A stretch of DNA of 64,000 bases. It comes from Ectopseudomonas alcaliphila (lineage in GTDB: Bacteria > Pseudomonadota > Gammaproteobacteria > Pseudomonadales > Pseudomonadaceae). The position numbers were made by a program, and so were the translations under genes. Below are positions 44,144 to 53,395 of the stretch, in pieces; the first letter of the stretch is position 1; every line of letters begins with the position of its first letter. The stretch covers positions 524,480 to 588,479 of the forward strand of contig NZ_FNAE01000002.1 in assembly GCF_900101755.1 (NCBI RefSeq), in the 5' to 3' direction. The notes under the pieces are model-generated. The model had not been told where the DNA came from. It worked only from the letters and a program-made list of their open reading frames with translations, and made no database searches.

Positions 44144-45811
44144 TTGTCCACGCTCGTCGAACCCTTGCGGTTGGTCCTGCTGGCGGAAACGCCGGACTGG
44201 GCCGAATTGTTGCGCGAGCAGCTGAGCGCCCTGGGCAGCCCATCCCCGCTGATTACCGCACCGTCCTGGGAAGCGGCCAGCAACCTGTTCGATGATCATG
44301 CCAGCGGTCTGCTGCTGAGCACCCCGGCTCGCCTTCCCGAACCCCAGCAGTGCCCCTTGCCCATCGTCCTGCTGCTCGACGAGGAGCCGGTCGAAGAGCC
44401 CGTCGGCGTCAGCGACTGGCTGGTGCGCGGCAGCCTCAACCTCGACATACTGCGCCGCTGCCTGCGCTACGTGCGCGAACAGGGCAATCTCAAGCACACC
44501 CTGCAGCGCCTGGCCGAGCAGGACCCCTTGACCGGCATCGCCAATCGCCAGGGTTTCCAAACCCTGCTCGCCGCTCGCCTGGCCGAGTGCGGCGGCCGTG
44601 GCCTGGTGCTTGGCCACCTCGATCTAGACAACTTCCGCCACGCCAACGATGCCCTCGGCTATCAGGCTGGAGATCGCCTGATTCTGCAGGTGGTGGCGCG
44701 ACTCAAGGGGCTGCTGCAGCCCTGCGATCAGATCGCGCGCCTGGGTAGCGACGAATTTGCCCTGTTGCTCGATGCACGCCGCGATCCGCAGCGCGTGGAG
44801 CGCCTGGCCGAGCGCGTTACCGAGGTGTTGGGTGAGCCTTACTGGGTGGACGGTGAGAGTCTGCTGATCGGTTGCAGCCTGGGCCTGGCCCATGCGCGTG
44901 CCGGCGAAGGCGCTGACCCGCTGTTGTGGCACGCGCATATCGCCATGCAACAGGCCAAGAGCCAGCAGGGCTGCGTGTTTCACGTCTACGACGAGCGCCT
45001 GAACCGCAGCGCGCGCAGCCAGGCCGATCTCGAAGGCGAGCTGCGCCGCGCTCTACGTCGTGACGAACTGGAGCTGCACTACCAGCCCCGGCTGTGCCTG
45101 AAGAGCGGACGTATCGTTGGCCTGGAGGCACTGGTGCGCTGGCAGCACGACGAGCGCGGGTTGCTGTCGCCCAATGAATTCGTGCCGCTGGCCGAGGAAA
45201 CCGGGCTGATCGTGCCGCTCGGCTACTGGGTCATCTCCCGTGCCTTGCGCGACATGCAGTGGTTGCGCGGGCGCGGTCTGCCGGCGCTGCACATGGCGGT
45301 CAATCTGTCGTTCCGCCAGTTTCAGGACAGCCAGTTGCTGCCGACCCTCAGTCGCCTGATCGAAGAGCGCGGGGTCGATGCGCAGTGGCTGGAGTTCGAG
45401 CTGACCGAAACCGCGGTGATGCGCCGCAGCGATCAGGTGCAGCAGACCATGCTGGCCCTGGGGCGACTCGGCGTGCGTTTCTCGCTGGACGACTTCGGTA
45501 CCGGCTTTTCATCCTTCGTTCATCTCAACAGCCTGCCGATCACTCTGCTGAAGATCGACCGCAGTTTCGTCGGCGGCATGGGCGAGCGCGCCGAGAATCG
45601 CCAACTGGTGCGGGCGATGATCAATCTGGCGCACAACCTCAATCTCGAGGTGGTGGCCGAAGGGGTGGAGAACATCGAGCAGCTCGACATGCTGCGCCAG
45701 TATGGCTGCGATCAGGTACAGGGTTACCTGATCAGCAAGGCCATACCTCTGGCGGAGCTGGCACGCTTTCTGGTGTTCGGCCTGCGCCAGCCGCTGCTCG
45801 CCGGGTCGTAA
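44144..45811 (+). CDS. GGDEF/EAL-domain c-di-GMP phosphodiesterase (ProE-like)
   Basis: 555 residues from a TTG preceded by GGGGGAGG; a GTG seven codons earlier lacks one. After a response-regulator-like region without a clear phospho-acceptor, the GGDEF domain (about 125-280) has GSDEF at 201-205 and may be inactive or weak. The EAL domain (about 300-540) keeps EALVRW (328-333), the metal residues in ELTETAVM, DDFGTGFSS and the lysine in LLKIDRSF, and EGVE. It should therefore hydrolyse c-di-GMP and could lower PelD activation. From memory, the gene at this place in PAO1 is the exopolysaccharide-controlling phosphodiesterase ProE. Confidence 0.88.
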   Translation: MSTLVEPLRLVLLAETPDWAELLREQLSALGSPSPLITAPSWEAASNLFDDHASGLLLSTPARLPEPQQCPLPIVLLLDEEPVEEPVGVSDWLVRGSLNLDILRRCLRYVREQGNLKHTLQRLAEQDPLTGIANRQGFQTLLAARLAECGGRGLVLGHLDLDNFRHANDALGYQAGDRLILQVVARLKGLLQPCDQIARLGSDEFALLLDARRDPQRVERLAERVTEVLGEPYWVDGESLLIGCSLGLAHARAGEGADPLLWHAHIAMQQAKSQQGCVFHVYDERLNRSARSQADLEGELRRALRRDELELHYQPRLCLKSGRIVGLEALVRWQHDERGLLSPNEFVPLAEETGLIVPLGYWVISRALRDMQWLRGRGLPALHMAVNLSFRQFQDSQLLPTLSRLIEERGVDAQWLEFELTETAVMRRSDQVQQTMLALGRLGVRFSLDDFGTGFSSFVHLNSLPITLLKIDRSFVGGMGERAENRQLVRAMINLAHNLNLEVVAEGVENIEQLDMLRQYGCDQVQGYLISKAIPLAELARFLVFGLRQPLLAGS

Positions 45812-45814
45812 CCC

Positions 45815-45874
45815 GTAGCCCGGATGCAATCCGAGGCCGTGTGCCGGGCATTCCCCGGATTGCATCCGGGCTAC
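45815..45874. repeat. Inverted REP pair (GTAGCCCGGATGCA family)
   Basis: Exact 19-base arms 45815-45833 and 45856-45874. The right arm includes the stop codon of the minus-strand MATE gene. Confidence 0.85.
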
Positions 45875-47256
45875 GACAGACAGACCTCGCCCTCTATCCT
45901 GTTCGGCCGCTGCAGGCGCGCGGTCTTCCACTGGAAGCCCAGTACCAGACCGCTTGCCGTGACTGCCAGACCGGCAGCCAGGCCCCACCATACGCCCTGC
46001 GCGCCCCAGCCAAGGACGAAGGCCAGCAGCCAGGCCAGCGGCGCGCCCACGCACCAGTAACCGGTCAGACCGATCACTAGGGTGGTGCGCCCGTCGTTCA
46101 GTCCGCGGATCGCGCCCATGGCGATGCTCTGCAAGCCATCGAACAGCTCGAACCAGGCGGCAATCGCCAGCAGACTGACCGCGAGGGTGACGATATCGGC
46201 GAACGCCGGGTCGTGACGGTCAAGGAACAGGCCGATGATCCACTCCGGCAGCAGCCAGAACAGCAGGGCGAACAGCAGCATCAACGCCGCCCCCAGGGCC
46301 ATGCCCAGATGGCCGCTGAGGCGCGACAGGTGCAGGTGCCTGGCGCCGTAATGCAGGCCGACGCGGAACGTCACTGCATAGGACAGCCCTTGCGGCACGA
46401 TGAACGCCAGCGCCACTGTCTGCATGGCGATCTGATGCGCCGCCAGCTGCACGCTGCCCAGCGCGCCCATGCACAGGGTGGCGAAGGTGAACAGCCCTTG
46501 CTCGGCGGCGTAGGTACCGCCAATGGGCAGGCCCAGGCTCAGCAGGGCGCGCATTTCCGCCCGTTGTGGGCGGCCCAGACCGCCCCGCAGTTTGTAGCGG
46601 TGATAGGTCGGCGAGAGCAGGATGTACAGCGCCAATGCCAGTGCCATGGCGCTGCTGACCAGCGCAGTGGTCATGCCGATGCCGCTCAGGCCCAGGCTGG
46701 GCAGGCCGAACCAGCCCTTGATCAGCGCATAGTTGATGACGAAGTTGGCGACGGTACCGACGATGCTGATGGCCATCACCGGGCCGGGATGACCAATGGC
46801 ACTGGTGAAGCCGCGCAGCGCCATGAAGCACAGGTAGCCAGGCAGCGCCAGCGACAGCGGGCGCAGGAAATCCATGGCCTGGCTGGCCGCGCTCGGGTCC
46901 TGACCCAGATGCGGCAGCAGCGGGCCCAGGCTGTTCAGGCACAGCGCGCTGACGATGCCCAACAGCATGGCCAGCCACAGGCCGTTCTGGATCAGGCGCG
47001 TGATGCCCGGCGGATCGCCCGCGCCATGGCGAATGGCGACCAGGCTGCCCACTGCGGCGATCACCCCGGTGCAGAAGATCGAGAAGATGAAATAGCAGGT
47101 GGCGCCCAGCGCGCCACCTGCCAACTGCTGAGGGCCGAGCATGGCCATCATCAGGGTGTCGGTGAAAATCATCAGCGCGTGGGCCAGCTGTGCGGAGATC
47201 AGCGGGCCGGCCAGGCGCAGCAGCGCACCCAGTTCGTGACCAAGGGACTTCTTCAT
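45871..47256 (-). CDS. MATE-family multidrug/toxin exporter
   Basis: 461 residues with about twelve transmembrane segments and MATE-family features: an N-terminal LAGPLISAQLAHALMIFTDT with the FxDT motif, GLPIGGTYAAEQGLF in the second half, and QNGLW in the middle loop region. Exports cationic drugs or dyes by H+ or Na+ exchange in known members. ATG at 47256; divergent from a LysR gene. Confidence 0.9.
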   Translation of the reverse strand: MKKSLGHELGALLRLAGPLISAQLAHALMIFTDTLMMAMLGPQQLAGGALGATCYFIFSIFCTGVIAAVGSLVAIRHGAGDPPGITRLIQNGLWLAMLLGIVSALCLNSLGPLLPHLGQDPSAASQAMDFLRPLSLALPGYLCFMALRGFTSAIGHPGPVMAISIVGTVANFVINYALIKGWFGLPSLGLSGIGMTTALVSSAMALALALYILLSPTYHRYKLRGGLGRPQRAEMRALLSLGLPIGGTYAAEQGLFTFATLCMGALGSVQLAAHQIAMQTVALAFIVPQGLSYAVTFRVGLHYGARHLHLSRLSGHLGMALGAALMLLFALLFWLLPEWIIGLFLDRHDPAFADIVTLAVSLLAIAAWFELFDGLQSIAMGAIRGLNDGRTTLVIGLTGYWCVGAPLAWLLAFVLGWGAQGVWWGLAAGLAVTASGLVLGFQWKTARLQRPNRIEGEVCLS

Positions 47257-47395
47257 GATGAGTAAAACTTCGGCAGGATAAGCATCCCCAGGCTGTCGGG
47301 GGATGAGCAATGACCGCTATTCTGTGGTCCTTGTCGATTGCTCACAAAAGGAAAATAGCCATGTCAGGCATGATTAAAACTCATGGTTCGATGCA

Positions 47396-48316
47396 GTGAC
47401 GCGTCGTCTGCCTCCGCTGTACGCCCTGCGCGCCTTCGAGGCCGCAGCGCGGCATGCCTCCTTCACCCGCGCCGCCGAAGAGCTGGCGATCACCCAGAGC
47501 GCGGTGAGTCGGCATATCCGCACGCTTGAGGACTACTTCGCCTGCCGCCTGTTCGAGCGCCGCGGCCGCAGCCTGCAACTGACCGATCCGGCCCGTGCCC
47601 TGCTACCGGGGCTGAGTGAGGGCTTCGATGCGCTGGAGCGTGCCAGCGCTACCCTGCGCGTCGACGACGCGGTGCTGCGTCTGAAGGCGCCATCGACCCT
47701 GACCATGCGCTGGCTGCTGGCGCGCCTGTCGCACTTTCGCCTGGCCAACCCGGACAGCGAAGTGCAGCTCACCAGCGCCTGGATGGATGTGGACAAGGTC
47801 GACTTTCGCCATGAGCCCTTCGATTGCGCCGTGCTGCTGTCCGATGGCCAGTTTCCAGATGAGTGGGAGAGCGTGCTGCTATTCGAGGAGTGGCTGATTC
47901 CGGTGTGCGCTGCCGCCGACTCTGAGGCCGGCCCCTGGTCACTGGCGCGGCTGCGGGCGGCGGAGCAGTTGCACCCGACGCCGGATCGCCGCGACTGGCG
48001 GCGCTGGTTGCAGGCTACAGGCCTGATCGAACAGGTGCCGCTGAAGACCGGTCAGCTCTTTGACATGCTCGAATTGGGCATCGTTGCGGCGGCGCGCGGC
48101 TATGGCGTGTCCATCGGCGACCTGCTGATGGTGGCCGAGGACGTGAACGCCGGTCGGCTCGGTGTGCCCTGGCCGACGGCGGTATTCAGCGGCGAAAGCT
48201 ACTATTTGGTGTGGCCGCGTGGCCATCGCGCGCAGGCACGTCTGCGTCGACTGCGCGATTACCTGCTGGAAGAGGTGGCGGAGATGCGTCTGCCTGATGT
48301 GCAGAGAGCCCTCTAG
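47396..48316 (+). CDS. LysR-family transcriptional regulator (GcvA-like)
   Basis: 306 residues starting at GTG (MTRRLPPLYALRAFEAAARH). Helix-turn-helix with SFTRAAEELAITQSAVSRHI; the effector domain follows with APSTLTMRWLLARLSHF, characteristic of the GcvA-like subgroup. No good ribosome site is seen before the GTG, so the start is less certain than the frame. Divergent from the MATE exporter (139 bases), a likely target. Confidence 0.87.
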   Translation: MTRRLPPLYALRAFEAAARHASFTRAAEELAITQSAVSRHIRTLEDYFACRLFERRGRSLQLTDPARALLPGLSEGFDALERASATLRVDDAVLRLKAPSTLTMRWLLARLSHFRLANPDSEVQLTSAWMDVDKVDFRHEPFDCAVLLSDGQFPDEWESVLLFEEWLIPVCAAADSEAGPWSLARLRAAEQLHPTPDRRDWRRWLQATGLIEQVPLKTGQLFDMLELGIVAAARGYGVSIGDLLMVAEDVNAGRLGVPWPTAVFSGESYYLVWPRGHRAQARLRRLRDYLLEEVAEMRLPDVQRAL

Positions 48317-48489
48317 AACGGGACTTTTAGGCATTTTGACAAAATATGATGGCCATTCGGCATCTGCTTATTGACCAACTTCAACTGTCAAGTATCCTTG
48401 CGCACTACGACTAAAGTCGTACGACAACATCGTCCTTTGTCTCATTCCCGTCGCCCCGCCGTTGTGGCATCACGCCCAGAGAGCCCTGC

Positions 48490-50466
48490 ATGAACCCTTC
48501 TCGCTCCCGCATTGCCCTGCAGTTGGCCGTCGCCCTGGCGCTGATACTGGTGTTACTAATCAGTATCAGCACACTGTTCGCCCTGCGCTCGCTGAACAAC
48601 GCCAACCTGGTGACCCGCGCCGAGCATCTGGGCAGTGAGGCGCGCCTGTTGGCCGATCAGCTGGCCACCTTTCATGGCAGTCTGCGTGACAGCACGCAGC
48701 GCCTGGCCGGGCTCTTCGAGCAGCGCTTCAGCAGTGGTTTGCAGGTGCGCAACGACGAGCGTGTCACGGTCGGTAGTCTGCAGACCCCGGCCCTGTATCT
48801 GGGCGCGACCCGGCTCAACAATGACTTCAGCGAGGTCGACGACTTCACCCGCATGACCGCAGGCGTTGCCACGGTGTTCGTCCGCGACGGTGAAGAGTTC
48901 GTGCGCATCACCACTTCGCTGACCAAGCAGGATGGTAGCCGTGCGCTTGGCACCGTGCTAGATCATCAGCATCCGGCCTATCAGCGACTGCTGGCGGGGC
49001 AGAGCTATGTCGGCCGTGCGCTGCTGTTCGATCGCTACTACATGACTCAGTACACCCCGGTGCGCGATGCCGGCGGGCGGGTGATCGCGGTGCTGTTCGT
49101 CGGTTTCGATTACACCGATGCGCAGAACCTGCAAATGCGCAACCTCACCGATTTCCGTATTGGTAGCACCGGGTCGCTGGCGCTGCTCGACGAGCAGGGC
49201 AAGTGGCTGGTGCCGCCGGCCGGTGCAGTGGCGATGAGCAGTCTGCCCGAATCGCTGAGCACGCTGGTCGCCAATAGCGGCAAAGGCGGCTTCTGGAGCG
49301 ATGGCCGGGACGAGTTCTACAGCGTTGCCATGCCCTTCTCTGGCGGCCCATGGATGGTGCTGGCGAGCATGCCGCGCGAGGAAATTCAGGCCGTTACCTG
49401 GCGTGTCGGTACCCAGCTGGCCATTGGTAGCGCACTGACGCTGCTGCTGGCGGTCATTGCCGTGGTCTGGCTGCTGCGCCGCAAACTGCGCCCGCTGGGC
49501 GATCTGGTACAGCAGGCGCAGGCACTCGGTGCCGGTGATCTCGGCGCGCGTATGGCGCAATCGAGCGATGACGAAATTGGCGAGCTGGCGCGCAGCTTCA
49601 ACCGCATGGGCGAAGCGCTGGCGAGCATGGTGGCGGGCATTCGCAGCGCTGCACAGGATGTCAGTGCGCGCTCGCAGGCAATGTCCACGCTGTCGCGCGA
49701 CGCCTATCAGGGGATCGATCAGCAATCCGGCGAGATCAGCAGCATGGCCGGCGCGGTGGAGGAATTCAGCGCCACCTCGCAGAACATCGCCGACAACATG
49801 CGCAGCACCGAGCGTCTGGCCAGTGATAACGCCCAGCAGACCCGCATCGGGCGCACCTCGATGGATCAAGCCTCCGAAGCGCTGGTGCAGATCGCCGAAG
49901 CCCTTGAGCAGACCTCCAAGGTGATCAATGGCCTGGGCCAGCGCTCCCAGGAGATCGGCGGTATCGTCAGCGTCATCACCGCGATCGCCGACCAGACCAA
50001 CCTGCTGGCGCTAAACGCTGCCATCGAAGCAGCGAGGGCCGGCGAGCAGGGCCGCGGTTTTGCCGTTGTCGCCGACGAGGTGCGCAACCTGGCCGGCCGT
50101 ACCCGCGAGGCGACCAACGAGATTTCCACGATGATCGGCAGCATCCAGAGCGAGACCAGCAGCGCCATCGCCACCATGGAGCACGGCCGACAGCTGATGC
50201 AGGATGGCCTGGAACGTAACGCCAAGGTGGCTGCGGCACTGGCGCAGATCAGTGAGCAGAGCGCCGAGGCCGGAGAGCAGTTCGCCGCCATCACCACCGC
50301 TACCAGCGAGCAGAGCAGCACCGCGACAGTGCTCAGTTCCAACCTGCAGAGCATCGCCCAGGCCAATGGCGAGCAGCGTGAAGTGGTGGCCAACTTGGCC
50401 GATACCGCACGCGAGCTGGATCGCCTTGCCGCTCAGTTGCGTCAGGAAGTCGAGCGCTTCCGCTGA
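48490..50466 (+). CDS. Methyl-accepting chemotaxis protein with periplasmic Cache-type sensor
   Basis: 658 residues. Transmembrane segment 1 (about 11-33), a periplasmic sensor of about 280 residues with Cache 3/Cache 2-like features ([21 protein letters not shown]), transmembrane 2 (about 315-337), HAMP (338-390), then the signalling domain with the hairpin tip [20 protein letters not shown] and EVRNLAGRT. No C-terminal CheR-binding pentapeptide. Ligand unknown. Converges with yifB, one base apart. Confidence 0.92.
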   Translation: MNPSRSRIALQLAVALALILVLLISISTLFALRSLNNANLVTRAEHLGSEARLLADQLATFHGSLRDSTQRLAGLFEQRFSSGLQVRNDERVTVGSLQTPALYLGATRLNNDFSEVDDFTRMTAGVATVFVRDGEEFVRITTSLTKQDGSRALGTVLDHQHPAYQRLLAGQSYVGRALLFDRYYMTQYTPVRDAGGRVIAVLFVGFDYTDAQNLQMRNLTDFRIGSTGSLALLDEQGKWLVPPAGAVAMSSLPESLSTLVANSGKGGFWSDGRDEFYSVAMPFSGGPWMVLASMPREEIQAVTWRVGTQLAIGSALTLLLAVIAVVWLLRRKLRPLGDLVQQAQALGAGDLGARMAQSSDDEIGELARSFNRMGEALASMVAGIRSAAQDVSARSQAMSTLSRDAYQGIDQQSGEISSMAGAVEEFSATSQNIADNMRSTERLASDNAQQTRIGRTSMDQASEALVQIAEALEQTSKVINGLGQRSQEIGGIVSVITAIADQTNLLALNAAIEAARAGEQGRGFAVVADEVRNLAGRTREATNEISTMIGSIQSETSSAIATMEHGRQLMQDGLERNAKVAAALAQISEQSAEAGEQFAAITTATSEQSSTATVLSSNLQSIAQANGEQREVVANLADTARELDRLAAQLRQEVERFR

Positions 50467-50467
50467 T

Positions 50468-51961
50468 TCATCCTGCGGCGGGGCGATACTGTAGCGCTTC
50501 GGCCAGATGTTCTCGGCTGATCTGCTGCTGCTCCGCCAGGTCTGCCAGCGTGCGCGCCACCTTGAGCACCCGGTGCGCGGCACGTAGCGACAGGCCGAGC
50601 CGTTCGCAGGCGCTTTCCAGCCACTGACGATCCGCGCCGCTCAGTGCGCAGTGCTGACGCAGGCCGGGCAAGTCGAGAAAGGCATTGGCCACCCCTTGGC
50701 GTTGCAGTTGTCGCTCACGAGCCCGTGCGACCTTCGCTGCTGCCTGTGCCGTGCTTTCGCCATCTTGCGCTGGGGCGTTCAACATCGTCGTTTCGCGGGC
50801 GACCGTCAGGTGCAGGTCGATGCGATCCAGCAGTGGCCCGGACAGCTTGGCGCGGTAGCGCTGGATCTGCTCCGGTGTGCAACGACAGCGGTTGCTCGGG
50901 TCGCCCAGATAGCCGCAAGGGCAGGGGTTCATGGCGGCCACGAGCTGAAAGCGCGCGGGAAAACGCACCTTGTCCCGCGCCCGGGCAATGACGATATGGC
51001 CGCTTTCCAGCGGTTCGCGCAGCACTTCCAGTACTTTTCTATCGAATTCCGGCAGCTCATCGAGGAACAGGATGCCCATATGGGCCAAGGTTATTTCGCC
51101 AGGCTGCGGGCGACTGCCGCCTCCCACCAATGCTGGCCCGGAGGCGCTGTGGTGCGGTGTGCGAAAGGGTCGCTGCGGCCAGTGCTGCAGCGGCAGATGG
51201 CTGGCTACCGAATGGATGGCGGCGACCTGCAGCGCCTCGCTCTCGTCCAGCGGCGGCAGCAAGCCGGGCAGGCGGCTGGCCAGCAGCGTCTTGCCGGTAC
51301 CGGGTGGGCCGCTGAGCAACAGGTTGTGCGATCCAGCGGCGGCCACCAGCAACGCCCGCTTGGCGGCCAACTGGCCCTGCACTTCGGCCAGATCCGGGTA
51401 GGGCAGGCTCTGCCTGAGCAGGCCCTGCGCTGCATAGGGTTCGAGAGGTGCACTGCCGTTGAGGTGCGCGGCGATCTGCAGCAGATGTTCCACGGCGATT
51501 ACCTTCAGCCCCGATGCCAGGCTGGCTTCTTCGGCATTGGCCTGCGGCACCAAGAGGGTGCGTCCGGCTGCGCGCGCGGCCAGGGCGGCCGGCAATACGC
51601 CCTGCACGGGACGCACCGCGCCGGACAGCGCCAGTTCGCCCAGGCATTCGCATTCATCCAGGGATTGAGCCGGTACCTGGCCGCTGGCTGCGAGAATCCC
51701 CAGGGCGATGGCGAGATCGAAGCGGCCGCCGTCTTTCGGCAAATCGGCAGGCGCGAGGTTCAAAGTGATGCGTTTGCTGGGGAATTCGAAGGCGGCATTG
51801 AGGATGGCGCTGCGTACGCGATCCTTGCTCTCCTTGACTGCGGTTTCCGGTAGTCCTACCAGAGTCAGAGACGGAAGGCCGTTAGCCAGGTGCGCCTCTA
51901 CGGTGACGGCCGGTGCTTCGACGCCGACCTGGGCACGGCTGTGAACGATGGCCAGGGACAT
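50468..51961 (-). CDS. YifB/ComM-family Mg-chelatase-like AAA ATPase
   Basis: 497 residues from the ATG five bases after AAGGAG. N-terminal ChlI-like domain (GLPSLTLVGLPETAVKESKDR), AAA core with Walker A GPPGTGKTLLA and Walker B GILFLDELPEF, and a C-terminal MCM-like domain with a zinc-like cysteine set (MNPCPCGYLGDPSNRCRC). ComM homologues act as branch-migration helicases in natural transformation; that role here is inferred from the family. Confidence 0.92.
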   Translation of the reverse strand: MSLAIVHSRAQVGVEAPAVTVEAHLANGLPSLTLVGLPETAVKESKDRVRSAILNAAFEFPSKRITLNLAPADLPKDGGRFDLAIALGILAASGQVPAQSLDECECLGELALSGAVRPVQGVLPAALAARAAGRTLLVPQANAEEASLASGLKVIAVEHLLQIAAHLNGSAPLEPYAAQGLLRQSLPYPDLAEVQGQLAAKRALLVAAAGSHNLLLSGPPGTGKTLLASRLPGLLPPLDESEALQVAAIHSVASHLPLQHWPQRPFRTPHHSASGPALVGGGSRPQPGEITLAHMGILFLDELPEFDRKVLEVLREPLESGHIVIARARDKVRFPARFQLVAAMNPCPCGYLGDPSNRCRCTPEQIQRYRAKLSGPLLDRIDLHLTVARETTMLNAPAQDGESTAQAAAKVARARERQLQRQGVANAFLDLPGLRQHCALSGADRQWLESACERLGLSLRAAHRVLKVARTLADLAEQQQISREHLAEALQYRPAAG

Positions 51962-51994
51962 GATCACTCCTTGATCAAGTGGGGTGCAGTGCCT

Positions 51995-52045
51995 GTAGGA
52001 GCGGCTTCCGCCGCGAAGCCTGTTCGCGGCTGAAGCCGCTCCTAC
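51995..52045. repeat. Inverted REP pair (GTAGGAGCGGCTTCAGCCGCGAA family)
   Basis: Arms 51995-52017 and 52023-52045 are inverted copies with one mismatch, 5 bases apart, between ubiK and yifB. Confidence 0.85.
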
Positions 52046-52054
52046 AACATAACC

Positions 52055-52312
52055 TTAGTCTGCGGCAGTGAGCTTGGCTTCCAGTTCGGCGACCTTGGCT
52101 TCCAGCGCCTCCAGGCGGGCGCGGGTGCGGGCCAGTACCACCATCTGACTGTCGAACTCTTCCCGGCTGACCAGCTCGAGTTTGCTGAAACCACTTTGTA
52201 GCAAGGCTTTGAACTGGGCTTCCAGCTCGGCACGTGGCAGCGGGCTGTCGCCGCTGAACAGGCGTGAGGCGTGGCTACTGAGGGTATCGAGCAAGGCTTT
52301 CGGCGGTAGCAT
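52055..52312 (-). CDS. ubiK: Ubiquinone biosynthesis accessory factor UbiK
   Basis: 85-residue coiled-coil protein of the YqiC/UbiK family: MLPPKALLDTLSSHASRLF, LQSGFSKLELVSREEFDSQ and a C-terminal heptad helix LEALEAKVAELEAKL. UbiK assists the Ubi complex with lipid substrates. The ATG at 52312 gives the normal family length; the long upstream extension is not family-like. Confidence 0.88.
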   Translation of the reverse strand: MLPPKALLDTLSSHASRLFSGDSPLPRAELEAQFKALLQSGFSKLELVSREEFDSQMVVLARTRARLEALEAKVAELEAKLTAAD

Positions 52313-52414
52313 GATCAGGTTCCGTAAACAGACGGTCGGCAGTGTAGCACGCAGGTTGGTGGGGGGCGGCTGAGCGGCGGCTGCACGATTTTTGAGCACT
52401 CCAGAATGCATCGA

Positions 52415-52431
52415 TGCACCAATTTCGTGCG
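52415..52431 (+). promoter_or_regulatory. Candidate NtrC enhancer site upstream of glnK
   Basis: TGCACCAATTTCGTGCG contains GCAC-N7-GTGC, the core of the NtrC consensus (TGCACC-N5-GGTGCA). It sits about 90 bases upstream of the sigma-54 promoter candidate, a usual enhancer distance. Confidence 0.6.
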
Positions 52432-52507
52432 CCGTGCTCGGCGTGAATGATCGGTCACTGTAGCTGGAAGCTAGTAAAGGCCTGAAAGATGGCGCTTTTA
52501 CATGAGC

Positions 52508-52524
52508 TGGCAAGCTTTCTGCTT
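52508..52524 (+). promoter_or_regulatory. Candidate sigma-54 promoter of glnK
   Basis: TGGCAAGCTTTCTGCTT places GG (52509-52510) and GC (52521-52522) exactly 10 bases apart, the -24/-12 spacing, with TGGCA matching the -24 element and TGCTT a one-off -12. It would give a leader of about 190 bases before glnK. The region 52313-52722 otherwise shows no gene. Confidence 0.6.
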
Positions 52525-52671
52525 AGACCCCAGCGACGCATGCACCGATGCAGTTCTGGTGCTGCAGGCGAAGCGGGGGAGTGTTTCGTCGGGAGCGGTT
52601 GGTGGGCATCGACCACGCCAGGCTGGAGCGGTCGGTGCATTACAAAAGCCAGACACTGCGCTTAGACTTGA

Positions 52672-53061
<390 letters not shown>

Positions 53062-53096
53062 CAAGCCTCCGAACCCCACGCCCCAGGAGTAAACCC

Positions 53097-53315
53097 ATGA
53101 CTCTGCGAACTTTCGCAGGGCTAGGAGCCCTTTTGTCCTCGAATTCTGGCCTTGCGCTGTTTTCGAGGGCCAAAGCCGGAGCTGGCGATACCCTCGTCGC
53201 TCTGCTGTGCCAGACCCTCTCAAGGTCTCGCGCTTGGCCTAGTGATGGGAATGCCTGGTCGCCTCACGGCGCAGGGGTTCCGGTGATCCAGAACGAGCGT
53301 GGCAACGACCTGTAA
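53097..53315 (+). pseudogene. Probable remnant of a deleted amtB (start region only)
   Basis: A 72-codon frame with a good ribosome site (AGGAG) placed where amtB starts after glnK. Its first 14 residues, MTLRTFAGLGALLS, look like the AmtB signal-peptide start of other pseudomonads (remembered as MTLRKxAGLGALLS). The remainder lacks any Amt membrane helix or motif, so the body of the transporter appears to be gone. It might still be translated as a leader peptide. The gap 53062-53395 holds nothing else recognisable. Confidence 0.55.
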
Positions 53316-53395
53316 AGCATGCGGAACGCGTCCGGCGCCAACCCGGACGTTTCAACCGAACAGCGCACAACAAAAGCGCCGGCAAGAGGTGAAAA

